Positions 25,539-34,666 of a stretch of DNA of 64,000 nt are shown here, piece after piece. The translations under genes were made by a program, and so were the position numbers. Within the stretch, counting starts at the first letter, position 1; the number at the start of each line of letters is the position of its first letter. The notes beneath the pieces were generated by a model. The model saw nothing but the letters and a program-made list of their open reading frames with translations, was not told where the DNA came from and did no database searches. The DNA comes from CAMPJU01 sp036675265 (GTDB lineage Bacteria; Pseudomonadota; Gammaproteobacteria; Xanthomonadales; Xanthomonadaceae): NCBI GenBank assembly GCA_036675265.1, contig JAKFFJ010000050.1, forward strand, positions 45,750 to 109,749, written 5' to 3'.

Positions 25539-27194
25539 TCAGAATGCCGTGCCTGCATCGAGCCACGAGCCCGAGACGCGGCCGAAACGCGCGCTCTTGG
25601 GCAGCTTGTTCGTGTCGCCCGACACCGAGGTGTCGTCGTAGACCACCGTGATGTCGCCGCTGATCTCCACCTCACCCTCCACCACGAGGGCGCCGAAGAT
25701 CTTGATGTTGCCGTTGCCGGTGACCTGCGCGGTCTGCGTGTCGCTGTGCAGGAACAGCAGGCCGTAGACGATGGCGTTGCTGTTGAGGTCCAGCGTGACG
25801 CCGCCGGACTGGTCCAGCACCGCGATGACCGGGTTGTCGGGCGTGCCGATGTTGTTGGGAATGTCGGTGCAGCCGGTCGGGATGTAGATGATCCCCGAGG
25901 AGCTGGTGTTCAACGCGGCGCAGGATGCCTCGATGGTCGCGTCGAACTCCTCCCGCATCGCGTAGTCGAAGCAGTTCTGGGTGCCCGAATCGCCGCACGT
26001 CATCCGCGTGGTGCCCGAGGCTGCCGTCGGACCGTTCAGGGCGATTTCCTCCTGGGTCGGCGCCACGACGTAGTCGACCCCGAAGGTGTACTCGAACAGC
26101 GAGTCGTCGGTGGGATCGGCGGCCTTGTCCATGCCGATCGCCGGGAAGAACTGGATGTCGGGCAACACCCCGTGCCCCAGGTCGGCGTCCAGGATGTCCT
26201 CCGATTCCCGCTTGATCGTGCCGATGTGGCCCGAGAGGAATTCCGAGCTGCTGCCGCCATCGCAACTGCAGTCGTCGGTCGTCGCGCAGGTCGTCTTGAG
26301 CTCGGTTTCCGGCGTGCCCTTCAGGTAGTCCCCGATGTGGCAGGTCGACACGCTGCCGATGCCGCCGCTGCTGCCATCGACGTCGGCATCCTCCGGCGTC
26401 CAGATCGACCCGGGCAGGCCGTAGCCACCCGCATTGGGCGCCGCCACGATCTGCGCGTTGCCCAGGCCCTTGACCATGCCGCTGGCGACCAGCGGGACGG
26501 CCGCGCTGGGGATGAAGCTGTTGTACGTCGCCCAGGCCTCCTTGATCTCCGCGCCGGCGGACTCGGCGGCGAGCGCCGACCGTGCCACCAGCGTCAGGGC
26601 GATGCGGTTGCCGGACGTCGGGTCAAGGTCGCAGTGCACGTTCGCCGGATCGCTGGTGTCCAGGCGGCACAGCAGCGCGTTGACCTCGGTCGTCGTGGCG
26701 AATGCCGCGCTGCCGCCGGTGCCCGCCTCGACCTGCGCGGCGGCCGGGATGATGCCGGTGTAGGGGACCGCGCGCGAACCGGTGGTGGTGCCGTCGCTCG
26801 TCCAGAAGTAGAGCTGCGCGCGGCGCGTGGCATCGCGCTCGGACAGGCAGGGATGGTCGGCCGGCGGCGTCGCCACGTCCGCGCACTTCGCCCACCGCGC
26901 CGTTCCGGCCGCCAGCCAGCCGTTGGCCGCGGGATCGTCGGAGATGAGCAGGTCGCGGTTGGCCTTCATGTACTCGCCTGCGAGGCTGATCGCGTAGTCC
27001 GCGGCCTGCTGCGCGATCCTGGCCCGGTTGAGGTTGGTCGCCGTGCGCTGCTCGAAGAACCCGACGGTGGACGAGAACAGCACCATGGCGGTGATCACGA
27101 CCAGCAGGATCAGCACGATGGCAAGCGTCGTCACGCCGCGCTGGAGGCGCCGGGCGGTGGCGTAGGTGGGCATCCGGTTCGGTCCTGGGGTCAT
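25539..27194 (-). CDS. pilX: PilX-like minor pilin, enlarged
   Basis: 551 residues. The start overlaps the pilW stop as ATGA. The N-terminus, LQRGVTTLAIVLILLVVITA, is the PilX form of the pilin transmembrane helix, without the usual Phe-Glu pattern. RTATNLNRARIAQQAADYAI is the conserved PilX N-terminal segment. Usual PilX proteins are 150-250 residues, so about 300 residues of extracellular region are added. It holds many Cys residues (CATTDDCSCDGG) and ends in a beta-helix-like repeat (GNGNIKIFGALVVEGEVEIS). Expected to sit in the priming complex at the pilus tip. Confidence 0.88.
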   Translation of the reverse strand: MTPGPNRMPTYATARRLQRGVTTLAIVLILLVVITAMVLFSSTVGFFEQRTATNLNRARIAQQAADYAISLAGEYMKANRDLLISDDPAANGWLAAGTARWAKCADVATPPADHPCLSERDATRRAQLYFWTSDGTTTGSRAVPYTGIIPAAAQVEAGTGGSAAFATTTEVNALLCRLDTSDPANVHCDLDPTSGNRIALTLVARSALAAESAGAEIKEAWATYNSFIPSAAVPLVASGMVKGLGNAQIVAAPNAGGYGLPGSIWTPEDADVDGSSGGIGSVSTCHIGDYLKGTPETELKTTCATTDDCSCDGGSSSEFLSGHIGTIKRESEDILDADLGHGVLPDIQFFPAIGMDKAADPTDDSLFEYTFGVDYVVAPTQEEIALNGPTAASGTTRMTCGDSGTQNCFDYAMREEFDATIEASCAALNTSSSGIIYIPTGCTDIPNNIGTPDNPVIAVLDQSGGVTLDLNSNAIVYGLLFLHSDTQTAQVTGNGNIKIFGALVVEGEVEISGDITVVYDDTSVSGDTNKLPKSARFGRVSGSWLDAGTAF

Positions 27195-28006
27195 GGCGTG
27201 GGTGCCGCGTTGCAGTCGGAGATGAGCGCGCGCAGGCAATTGGCGCGGATCTTGACGTTGGAGACGATGGTGCGGGCGACGTCGTCGTCGCTGAGCAGGT
27301 GGCCACCGATCGTGATCCGCGCCTCGCGGATCTGCATCGGCATGTAGCCGCTGCCGGTCGACCCGATGTCCTGCCGCCCATGGCTGTCGTCCGGAACGCC
27401 GTCGCCATTCGTGTCGACACCATCGACGTCGACCGTGAAGGTGTCGATGTCCACGACCCGGGGGTCGCTCAGCGGGCACCACCCGGTGGCCGCATTGCAC
27501 ATCACCGGGTATTTCGAATAGTCCGGCCCGGCGCCCGCGCACGTGGGTTGCAGCCCGGCGGCGCTCTCGGACATCTCGATCACGCCGACGGACACCCCGT
27601 CCAGGGTCACCGTGGCGCGGCGGACCCCGCGCACTTCGTTGTTGTCGAGGTCGATCTCGCCGGCCGTGCCCGGGAGGCGATCGTAGGCATAGATGACGCA
27701 GTTCGCGCCGGCGGTCGTGTCGACCAGGATCGGCGCGAATTCGGAGGTCTCGGTGGATGCGCTTGCAAGGAAGGCCATGGCGTCTTCGTCATACCCCGCA
27801 CGCCGGAGCTCGCTGTTGACGTACTGGCTGGCGCTCCGCAGTTCCTGCGTCAGCCGGGCGCTGCCCACGAAGTCGGCGTTGGCGCGGATGCTGGACACGG
27901 TGAACGCGAGTACGGCGCCCACGACGACCATGCCGGCGACGAGCCCCACCATCAGCTCGACGAGGCTGAAACCCGCGTTGCGGCGCATGGCGGTCAGAGG
28001 ACGCAT
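27191..28006 (-). CDS. pilW: PilW-like minor pilin
   Basis: 271 residues from the ATG at 28006; an alternative ATG at 27988 avoids overlap with fimT and gives a six-residue leader. MRRNAG is followed by FSLVELMVGLVAGMVVVGAV, with Phe at the cleavage point and Glu at position 5. The following RLTQELRSASQYVNSELRRA is the PilW pattern. Cys residues in CAGAGP and MCNAATGWC suggest disulfides. It overlaps fimT upstream and pilX downstream, so it is part of one polycistron. Confidence 0.9.
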   Translation of the reverse strand: MRPLTAMRRNAGFSLVELMVGLVAGMVVVGAVLAFTVSSIRANADFVGSARLTQELRSASQYVNSELRRAGYDEDAMAFLASASTETSEFAPILVDTTAGANCVIYAYDRLPGTAGEIDLDNNEVRGVRRATVTLDGVSVGVIEMSESAAGLQPTCAGAGPDYSKYPVMCNAATGWCPLSDPRVVDIDTFTVDVDGVDTNGDGVPDDSHGRQDIGSTGSGYMPMQIREARITIGGHLLSDDDVARTIVSNVKIRANCLRALISDCNAAPTP

Positions 28007-28590
28007 TGGCGGTCGTTGTAGGCGGGGATCTTGTCGGGGGCGTCGGAAGGCTGGCACACGACGGCGCGACCCCTCCGGTCGAAGTAGACGTTGAGCCGGT
28101 AGTCCGCGGAGCCGTCCGGGGCCAGGAGCGAGATGCCGCCGGCGTCGGCGGTCTGGGTCAGCCCGCCGCGCTTGGGATCGATCACGGCGACGCCGGTGCC
28201 GCCGCCCAGCGTCAGCGTGCCGCCCGCGGTCACGCCCTGCCATTCGGCCTGGTCGCCCGGGTAGACGGACACGTCGCAATAGTCGGCCGCCGTCGAGTCG
28301 CCTTCGAAGCAGTCGCACGCAGTGGCGTCGGACGGGTCGCCGGTCTCCACTGCGCCGATGCAGAACTGGCCGCTGTTCGTGACCAGGTTCACCTTCAGCA
28401 GCTGGTCGCGGCGCAGCGCCTCGAAGCGCGCGTTGGTCCAGGCGGACACCAGCTGCTCGGCCGCCCCGGCCAGCGCGGTGCGCTGGCGGAACGCGGTGAA
28501 CGACGGCACCGCGATCGCCAGCAGGATCGCGAGCACCGCGATGCCGACCAGCAGTTCGATGAGGGTGAAGCCGCGAGCGCGCATTCGCAT
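27994..28590 (-). CDS. fimT: FimT/GspH-like minor pilin
   Basis: 198 residues. Leader MRMRARG is followed by FTLIELLVGIAVLAILLAIA with Glu12. The RTALAGAAEQLVSAWTNARF segment and the NLVTNSGQFCIG strand are the GspH/FimT fold signature. Cys pairs include CDCFEGDS and DYCDVS. It is the first gene of the fimT-pilW-pilX-giant pilin operon and overlaps pilW by 13 bases. FimT homologues initiate pilus assembly and some bind DNA for uptake. Confidence 0.9.
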   Translation of the reverse strand: MRMRARGFTLIELLVGIAVLAILLAIAVPSFTAFRQRTALAGAAEQLVSAWTNARFEALRRDQLLKVNLVTNSGQFCIGAVETGDPSDATACDCFEGDSTAADYCDVSVYPGDQAEWQGVTAGGTLTLGGGTGVAVIDPKRGGLTQTADAGGISLLAPDGSADYRLNVYFDRRGRAVVCQPSDAPDKIPAYNDRQCVL

Positions 28591-28767
28591 CGTTGGGCCG
28601 TTGGGTTCGACGCCGCATCTCACCAAGGGACGGGCGCGATCGCAACCGGGCCGCGACGAACGGTGGCCGATGACCGACCGGCGCCAGCCTCGACTGTGCG
28701 CTGCGTCACGGTGCCGGCGCGGGCATTGGCCGATGGTAGGATTCCGCCCACACGGGGAGGGGCCGCC

Positions 28768-29202
28768 ATGAAGCGCCACGCCGGATTCACGCTCATCGAA
28801 CTGATCGTCACGATCGCCATCGTCGGGATCATCGCCGCGATCGCCTTGCCGATGTTCGGCGAGCAGGTCGCGAAGAGTCGCCGCTCCCAGGCGATCGCCA
28901 CGCTCACCGACCTGCAGCTCAGGCAGGAACGCTGGCGCGCGAACCACGCCACCTACGGCACGCTCGACGAGGTCGTCGGCACCACCGCCGCTGCGTTCAA
29001 CGCCGCGCAGGAGAACTACGACTTCTCGGTATCGGCGGCCGACGGCACCGACGTGCTGATCACCGCCACGCCCAAGTCGGCGGGTCCGCAAGCCGGTGAC
29101 CGCTGCGGCAACTACCTGCTGCGCATCGACAACAACAACAACAACGCGCCGGCGGGCATGGTCGACAAGACGACCAGCACCTCCGCCGCCCGTTGCTGGT
29201 AG
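28768..29202 (+). CDS. pilE: PilE-like type IV pilin
   Basis: 144 residues. A GGGGAGG ribosome site fixes the start. Six-residue leader MKRHAG, then FTLIELIVTIAIVGIIAAIA with Glu11. RRSQAIATLTDLQLRQERWR is the PilE minor-pilin segment, and a C-terminal disulfide pair is present (DRCGNYLLRI and ARCW). It is transcribed divergently from the fimT operon across a 177-base gap that should hold both promoters. It ends three bases before the convergent ppnN stop. Confidence 0.93.
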   Translation: MKRHAGFTLIELIVTIAIVGIIAAIALPMFGEQVAKSRRSQAIATLTDLQLRQERWRANHATYGTLDEVVGTTAAAFNAAQENYDFSVSAADGTDVLITATPKSAGPQAGDRCGNYLLRIDNNNNNAPAGMVDKTTSTSAARCW

Positions 29203-29205
29203 GCG

Positions 29206-30615
29206 TCAGGCGGCGATCCGGTAGCAGGGCTTGTACTGCCCCGCGATCTTCATCCGGCGCTGTTCGACGAACGCACGCAACAGGGCGTCGAGCGACTCCA
29301 TCATGTCCGGGTCGCCGTGGATGTCGTACGGACCGTGCAGCTCCACCTGGCGCATGCCCTCTTCCTTGACGTTGCCGGCGACGATGCCGGAGAACGCGCA
29401 GCGAAGGTCCGCGGCGAGGTCGTGGGGGGCGCGGCCATGCCGCAACTGCAGGGCCGCCATCGCGGCGTGCATCGGCACGAAGCGTTGCTGGTACGCCAGG
29501 GGCACGTGCAGGGCCCAGTTGAAGAAGAACGAGTCGCGCACCGCGATGCGGTGCTCGCGCACCTTCGCGATGCCTTCCGCCATGCAGCGGGAGACGGCGA
29601 CGGGGTCGTCGATCACGATCCGGTAGCGGCTGGCCGCATCGTCGCCGAGCGTCAGGCGGATGAAGCGGTCGATCTGCTCGAAGTACGGCGCCGAGGCGGT
29701 CGGGCCGGTGAACACCAGCGGGAACGGCAGGTCACGGTTCTCCTCGCGCAACAGGATGCCGAGCAGGTACAGGATCTCCTCCGCCGTGCCGACGCCGCCG
29801 GGGAACACGACGAAGCCGTGGCCGACGCGCACGAACGCCTCGAGGCGCTTCTCGATGTCCGGCATGATCACCAGGTGGTCGACGATCGGGTTCGGCGACT
29901 CGGCCGCGATGATCCCCGGCTCGGTGATGCCGATGTAGCGGGTGTTGCGCCTGCGCTGCTTGGCGTGCGCGATGGTCGCGCCCTTCATCGGGCCCTTCAT
30001 GGCGCCCGGGCCGCAGCCGGTGCAGATGTCGAGCCCGCGCAGGCCCAGCTGGTAGCCGACCTCCTTGGTGTAGGCGTACTCGTCGCGGTTGATCGAATGG
30101 CCGCCCCAGCACACCACGAGGTTGGGATCGCCGGGACGCAGCAGCCGCGCATTGCGCAGCAGCCCGAACACGGCCTCGGTGATGCCGGCGCTGCTCGCGA
30201 GGTCGCTGCCGCCGTCGTCCCCGAGCTCGATCGCCGTGTATGCGAGGTCGCGCACCACCGCGAACAGCAGTTCGGCGACGCCGCGGATGATCTGGCCGTC
30301 GACGAACGCCATCGCCGGCGCGCTGCGCAGCACAAGGCGCAGGCCGCGGTCGTGCTGCTCGACCTGGATGTCGAAGTCCGGGTACAGCTCCTGTGCCGCC
30401 CGCGGATCGTCGCTGGCGGAACCGCTGGTCAGCACCGCCAGCGCGCAGCGACGCAGCAGGTCGTGCAGCCCGCCCGCGGAGGCATCGCGCAGGCGCGCGA
30501 CCTCCAGCCGGGAAAGCACGTCGAGCCCGCCCCGCGGGTAGATGTGGGTGTCGACCGTGGGCATCGCCCGGTCGACCGCGCCTTGCGCCTGTTCCATTGC
30601 CATGTCCTTGTCCAT
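29206..30615 (-). CDS. ppnN: Nucleotide 5'-monophosphate nucleosidase (PpnN/YgdH)
   Basis: 469 residues, close to E. coli PpnN (454). It cleaves the N-glycosidic bond of nucleoside monophosphates, releasing base and ribose 5-phosphate; in E. coli, (p)ppGpp stimulates it. An N-terminal all-alpha regulatory domain (about 1-140) is followed by the LOG/lysine-decarboxylase-like Rossmann domain with NLVVCWGGHS, CTGCGPGAMKGPMKGA and PGGVGTAEE starting at Pro272. A C-terminal domain of about 110 residues is present. It is a single cytoplasmic gene, convergent with pilE. Confidence 0.95.
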   Translation of the reverse strand: MDKDMAMEQAQGAVDRAMPTVDTHIYPRGGLDVLSRLEVARLRDASAGGLHDLLRRCALAVLTSGSASDDPRAAQELYPDFDIQVEQHDRGLRLVLRSAPAMAFVDGQIIRGVAELLFAVVRDLAYTAIELGDDGGSDLASSAGITEAVFGLLRNARLLRPGDPNLVVCWGGHSINRDEYAYTKEVGYQLGLRGLDICTGCGPGAMKGPMKGATIAHAKQRRRNTRYIGITEPGIIAAESPNPIVDHLVIMPDIEKRLEAFVRVGHGFVVFPGGVGTAEEILYLLGILLREENRDLPFPLVFTGPTASAPYFEQIDRFIRLTLGDDAASRYRIVIDDPVAVSRCMAEGIAKVREHRIAVRDSFFFNWALHVPLAYQQRFVPMHAAMAALQLRHGRAPHDLAADLRCAFSGIVAGNVKEEGMRQVELHGPYDIHGDPDMMESLDALLRAFVEQRRMKIAGQYKPCYRIAA

Positions 30616-30641
30616 GCGTCGACTTTAGCGCAGCCCGGAAC

Positions 30642-30672
30642 GGGAAACGGCCAGGTCGCCCTGGCCGTTCCC
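30642..30672 (-). terminator. Hairpin terminator after the TonB-dependent receptor gene
   Basis: On the minus strand GGGAACGGCCAGG pairs with CCTGGCCGTTTCCC (one bulged base), loop GCGA, 20 bases after the receptor stop. Only a short T-tract follows, so efficiency is uncertain. Confidence 0.6.
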
Positions 30673-30692
30673 TTGCTGCATGGTGCGGTGGA

Positions 30693-33600
30693 TCAGAACT
30701 GGTAACGCAGGGTCAGCATCAATGCCCAGCGCGACACCGGTCGCGGCACCTGGCCCTCATAGGTCCGCAGCTCCTGCCAGTTGGGGTTCGCCTCGGTGCC
30801 GAGGTTGTAGATGTACTCGCCGTCCGGGGTGATGCCGCCCAGGCGGGCCAGGTAGCGGGAGTCGAAGCCGCCCACGTCCTGGGTGAGGCCCCAGTCGTTG
30901 TTGAGCAGGTTGAGGAAGTTGTAGACGTCCAGGCGGACGACCGACTTGTGCCCCGCGGCGAAGCCCGGCAGCTCCTGCTGGATGCCCAGGTCGAGCTGGT
31001 TCACCCACGGCTGGCGCGACTCGTTGCGGCCCGCGATCGAGCCGCGGTTGGCGCTCAGGTACGGGTCGTTGTCGATGAACGCGTGGAACTGGTCGATCAG
31101 CGCCTGCGACGCACTGCCGTAGCTCACGATCGGGTCGTTGACCAGCGGGATGTACGCCGGATCCTGGAAGACGCTGTCGCCGTTCGGGTCGCCGTTGATC
31201 AGCCAGGTGTACGGGTTGCCGTCACGGCCGACGTAGAACGCGCTGATGCTGGTCTTGTAGTCGCCGAAGAACGCATGCTCCCAACCCAGCGCCAGCTTCA
31301 CCGTGTCGCGGATCTCGCGGCTGGCCCGGGTCGCGCGATGCTGGTTCGGGTTGACGCGGGAGACGAACTGGTAGCTCGACCAGGCCTGCGAGCTGCCGTC
31401 GGAACCGACTTCGCTCGCGTGGGTCTGGGTGTAGCTGAGGTTGCCGTACCAGCCATTGGACATCGGCTTGTTGAGCGACAGCGTGATCGAGTTCGACTGG
31501 CCCTTGTCGGTGTTGCCCAGCATGGTGGACTGGTTGCTGAAGGCCGGGTTGCGATCGCAGTTCTTCTGGTTGGTCGCGATCGAGCCCATCGTGCAGTAGT
31601 AGCTCTCGCGACCGTCCGCCAGGTAACCCTGGACTTCGCCGATGTTGATCGCCTGGTAGAAGGGCGCGTCCTTGGCGCGGATGGTCTGGAACTCGGCCGA
31701 GGCCACCATGCCCATCCACGGCAGCTCCGCGTCGTACGCGATGCTGGCCTTCCACACGGTCGGGAGCTTGAAGTCCGGATCGATGGTGTCGATCAGGTTG
31801 AAGCCCGAACCGCCCGGCGGGATGTTCTGGTTGTACGGGTCGGCACTGAACGGCACTGCGTCCGGGTCGAACGAACGGTACGAGGTCAGGGTCACGCCGT
31901 TGTTCTGGTACGGGTTGGCCAGCCACACGAACGGCGGCACGCTCTGGAACGCGCCGACGCCGCCGCGCAACTGCGAGTAGCGCGGGGTGTCGAAGGTGTA
32001 GTTGAACGCGAACCGCGGCAGGACGACCTTGTTGTCCGAACCCAGCTTGTAGTCGTTCCGGTAGCCGAAGGCTTCCTCGAAGCCGGGCGTGCGGATGGGT
32101 GCGTCCTCGACGCCGGGGATGTTGACCCGGACGCCGTAGACGACCGACAGCGCGTCGTTCACTTGCCAGGTGTCCTGCAGGAACGGGCTGAACTGGGTGT
32201 ACACCAGGGCCGCCGCCGTGTCGTTGACCGAGTAGCCGGCAGACGGCGTGCGCACGTTGTAGACGTCGTACTCGCCCGCCGCGAAGTCCGCGAGGCTCTC
32301 GAACACGTACGAGCCGTGCAGGTCGCGGCCGTACAGGTTGAAGACGTCGTGGCGCTGGTAGTCGAAACCGCCCTTGATCTCGTGGTCGTCCAGGTAGTAC
32401 GTGCCGAAGATGCTCGCGTTGAGGCGATCGGTGTTGATCTGGTTCTCGTGGCGGTTGTTGTCCTCGCCGATGAAGATCGAGCCGCCGTTGGCGACCTCGA
32501 CCTCGACTTCCGGCTGGTTGATCGGGTTGCCGTTGATCTGGTCGAACGTCTGCTGGCTCACCTTGACTTCGGTGGAGAAGTTCTCGGTCCAGTCGCTGAA
32601 CAGCTGCAGCGCGGTGTTCTTGGTGACGTTGTCGACGTTGTACCAGTGGCTGGACAGCACGATCGTGTCGGAGAACGCGTCGTACGGCCGCGGCTGGAAC
32701 TCCTCGGTCTGCTGGTAGGTCAGGCTGGCGCGGTGCCAGTCGCTGATGTTCCAGTCGATCTTGGCCAGGTAGCGCTTGTTTTCCAGGTTGGTGCCGGTCG
32801 AGCCGTAGGTGCCCGGGAACAGCCCCAGGTCGGTGGCGATGGCGATCGCCTGGTCGATGTCGGCCTGGGTCACGTCGCCGTTGGCCAGGCCGTCGGAGTT
32901 CGACGCGCCGCCGAAGTTCTCGATGGTCTGCTCTTCGTACGAACCGAAGAAGAACAGCCGGTCCTTCAGGATGGGGCCGCCGAGGGTGACGCCCTGGGTC
33001 TCGTCCTTGTCGAAGCCGCCGTATTCCTGGCCGTCGATCTTGCCCATCCAGTCGGCGTCGCGGACCGCGTAGTACACCGAGCCGTGGAACTCGTTGGTAC
33101 CGGACTTGGTCACGGCGTTGATCGTCGCGCCGACGGTGTCGGAGGCGACGTCGTAGTCGGAGACCTTCAGGTCGTACGCGGCGATGGTGTCGACCGAGAT
33201 CGGCGTGCCGGTGTAGGGCATGCCGTTGGCGTTCAGGCCGAACGGGTCGCCCTGGGACATGCCGTCGACGGTGATGTTGTTGAAACGGTTGTTGACGCCG
33301 GCCACCGAGATCGAGCCGTTGCCGGCGTCGATCACCTGGATGCGCGGGTCGAGGCGGGCGATGTCGTCCAGCGAGCGGTTCGCCTGCGGGGTGATCTCGA
33401 GCTGGCGGCCGCTGACGGAGGTGCCGACGCCCTTGTTGTCCGAATTGAACGTATCCATGAGCTGCGACCCGACGACGGCCACGGCGCCGAGCGTCGTCGC
33501 ATCACCGGACTCCAGCTGGGCGTTGACGGTGCTGACCTGGTTCAACTCGAGGAAGACGCCTTCCTCGGAGTCGATGCCGGCGCCGGCCTTGGTGATCGTG

Positions 33601-33854
33601 ATGCTGTACGGGCCGCCGACGCGCAGGCCGCGCGCGTTGTAGCGGCCGCTGGCATCGGTGGTCGAACGGCTGACGGTGCCCGATTCCACGTGGGTGATCA
33701 CCACCTCGGCGCCGGCGACGGGCTGGCCACTGGTGTCGGTGACCGAACCGGTGATGCCGGAGGACGTGCTCTGGGCGAACGCAGGCGCCGCCGCGAGGGC
33801 GGCCAGCAAGCCGAGGGTGAGCCGGGACATCCGGACGGGAGTGCGATGGGTCAT
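30693..33854 (-). CDS. Oar-like TonB-dependent receptor
   Basis: 1053 residues. The ATG at 33854 is preceded by AGAGG and starts a signal peptide ending AAPAFAQ near residue 28. A carboxypeptidase-regulatory-like beta-sandwich follows (SGITGSVTDTSGQPVAGAEV, about 30-115). The plug domain (RSLDDIARLDPRIQVIDAGN, VAGVNNRFNNITVDGMSQGD) and a 22-strand barrel end in the terminal aromatic WALMLTLRYQF. This is the OmpA-related/Oar type common in Xanthomonadaceae, linked elsewhere to peptide or protein uptake or secretion. The substrate is unknown. It is monocistronic, with its own terminator. Confidence 0.95.
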   Translation of the reverse strand: MTHRTPVRMSRLTLGLLAALAAAPAFAQSTSSGITGSVTDTSGQPVAGAEVVITHVESGTVSRSTTDASGRYNARGLRVGGPYSITITKAGAGIDSEEGVFLELNQVSTVNAQLESGDATTLGAVAVVGSQLMDTFNSDNKGVGTSVSGRQLEITPQANRSLDDIARLDPRIQVIDAGNGSISVAGVNNRFNNITVDGMSQGDPFGLNANGMPYTGTPISVDTIAAYDLKVSDYDVASDTVGATINAVTKSGTNEFHGSVYYAVRDADWMGKIDGQEYGGFDKDETQGVTLGGPILKDRLFFFGSYEEQTIENFGGASNSDGLANGDVTQADIDQAIAIATDLGLFPGTYGSTGTNLENKRYLAKIDWNISDWHRASLTYQQTEEFQPRPYDAFSDTIVLSSHWYNVDNVTKNTALQLFSDWTENFSTEVKVSQQTFDQINGNPINQPEVEVEVANGGSIFIGEDNNRHENQINTDRLNASIFGTYYLDDHEIKGGFDYQRHDVFNLYGRDLHGSYVFESLADFAAGEYDVYNVRTPSAGYSVNDTAAALVYTQFSPFLQDTWQVNDALSVVYGVRVNIPGVEDAPIRTPGFEEAFGYRNDYKLGSDNKVVLPRFAFNYTFDTPRYSQLRGGVGAFQSVPPFVWLANPYQNNGVTLTSYRSFDPDAVPFSADPYNQNIPPGGSGFNLIDTIDPDFKLPTVWKASIAYDAELPWMGMVASAEFQTIRAKDAPFYQAINIGEVQGYLADGRESYYCTMGSIATNQKNCDRNPAFSNQSTMLGNTDKGQSNSITLSLNKPMSNGWYGNLSYTQTHASEVGSDGSSQAWSSYQFVSRVNPNQHRATRASREIRDTVKLALGWEHAFFGDYKTSISAFYVGRDGNPYTWLINGDPNGDSVFQDPAYIPLVNDPIVSYGSASQALIDQFHAFIDNDPYLSANRGSIAGRNESRQPWVNQLDLGIQQELPGFAAGHKSVVRLDVYNFLNLLNNDWGLTQDVGGFDSRYLARLGGITPDGEYIYNLGTEANPNWQELRTYEGQVPRPVSRWALMLTLRYQF

Positions 33855-34075
33855 GACAGGCCTCTGCAGGAATCGAACGCGTGGTTGGCTGGACGCGCAC
33901 CGCCGGCCGGACACGCGCGTCCGCCAGCCGACAGGTGGAGCAATAGGGGGAACCCGCCGGGCCATACCCGCCCGAAGGGTTAACGCCAGTTTAACAGCGT
34001 AAGCCGGAAATGTGGCAGTTCCCTGACAGGGAAAGCGCCATCTGCCGATGGCGGCGGGGCCGGCGAAAATGGTGC

Positions 34076-34666
34076 TCAGGTGCCCGCTAGGTAGGTCCCC
34101 ACCCCGTCGAGCAGCATCTGCACCGACAGCGCGACCAGCAGCATCCCCATCAGGCGTTCGATGGCGATCAGCACCCGGGTCCCCAGCCAGCGATAGAGAT
34201 AGGTCGCGGAGAAGAGGATGGCCGCGGTCGCGCCCCAGGCGATCATCAGGGCCAGGCTCCAGTCGCCCATCCGGCCCGGTTCCTGGCTGCCCATCAGCAT
34301 CACGGCGGCCATGCCCGAGGGGCCGGCCACCATCGGGATCGCCAGCGGGACGATGAAGGGCTCGCCCTCCGGCAGTTCGCCCATCAGGCCTTCCGGCGGC
34401 GGGAAGATCATCCGCAGTCCGATCAGGAACAGCACGATGCCACCGGCGATCGCGACCGATTCCTGCCGCAGGTGCATCGCTTCCAGCACGTACTGGCCGC
34501 CCCACAGGAACACCATCAGCACGCCCAGCGCGATCAGCAGCTCGCGTGCGATGACGATCCGCTGCCGGCGCGGGGGCAGGCGCCGCAGGATGCTGAGGAA
34601 CACCGGGATGTTGCCCAGTGGGTCCAGGATCAGGAACAGCAGCAGCGCGGCCGAGGCGACGGTCAT
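34076..34666 (-). CDS. MarC-family membrane protein (UPF0056)
   Basis: 196 residues with six predicted membrane helices: LLLFLILDPLGNIPVFLSIL, ELLIALGVLMVFLW, IAGGIVLFLIGLRMIF, a Pro-rich re-entrant IVPLAIPMVAGPSGMA, SLALMIAWGATAAILFSATY and MLLVALSVQMLLDGV. DPLGN and PLAIPMVAGPSG are MarC family motifs. Transport substrate unknown; the old link with multiple antibiotic resistance was not upheld for the family. The start overlaps the SDR stop as ATGA. Confidence 0.93.
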   Translation of the reverse strand: MTVASAALLLFLILDPLGNIPVFLSILRRLPPRRQRIVIARELLIALGVLMVFLWGGQYVLEAMHLRQESVAIAGGIVLFLIGLRMIFPPPEGLMGELPEGEPFIVPLAIPMVAGPSGMAAVMLMGSQEPGRMGDWSLALMIAWGATAAILFSATYLYRWLGTRVLIAIERLMGMLLVALSVQMLLDGVGTYLAGT

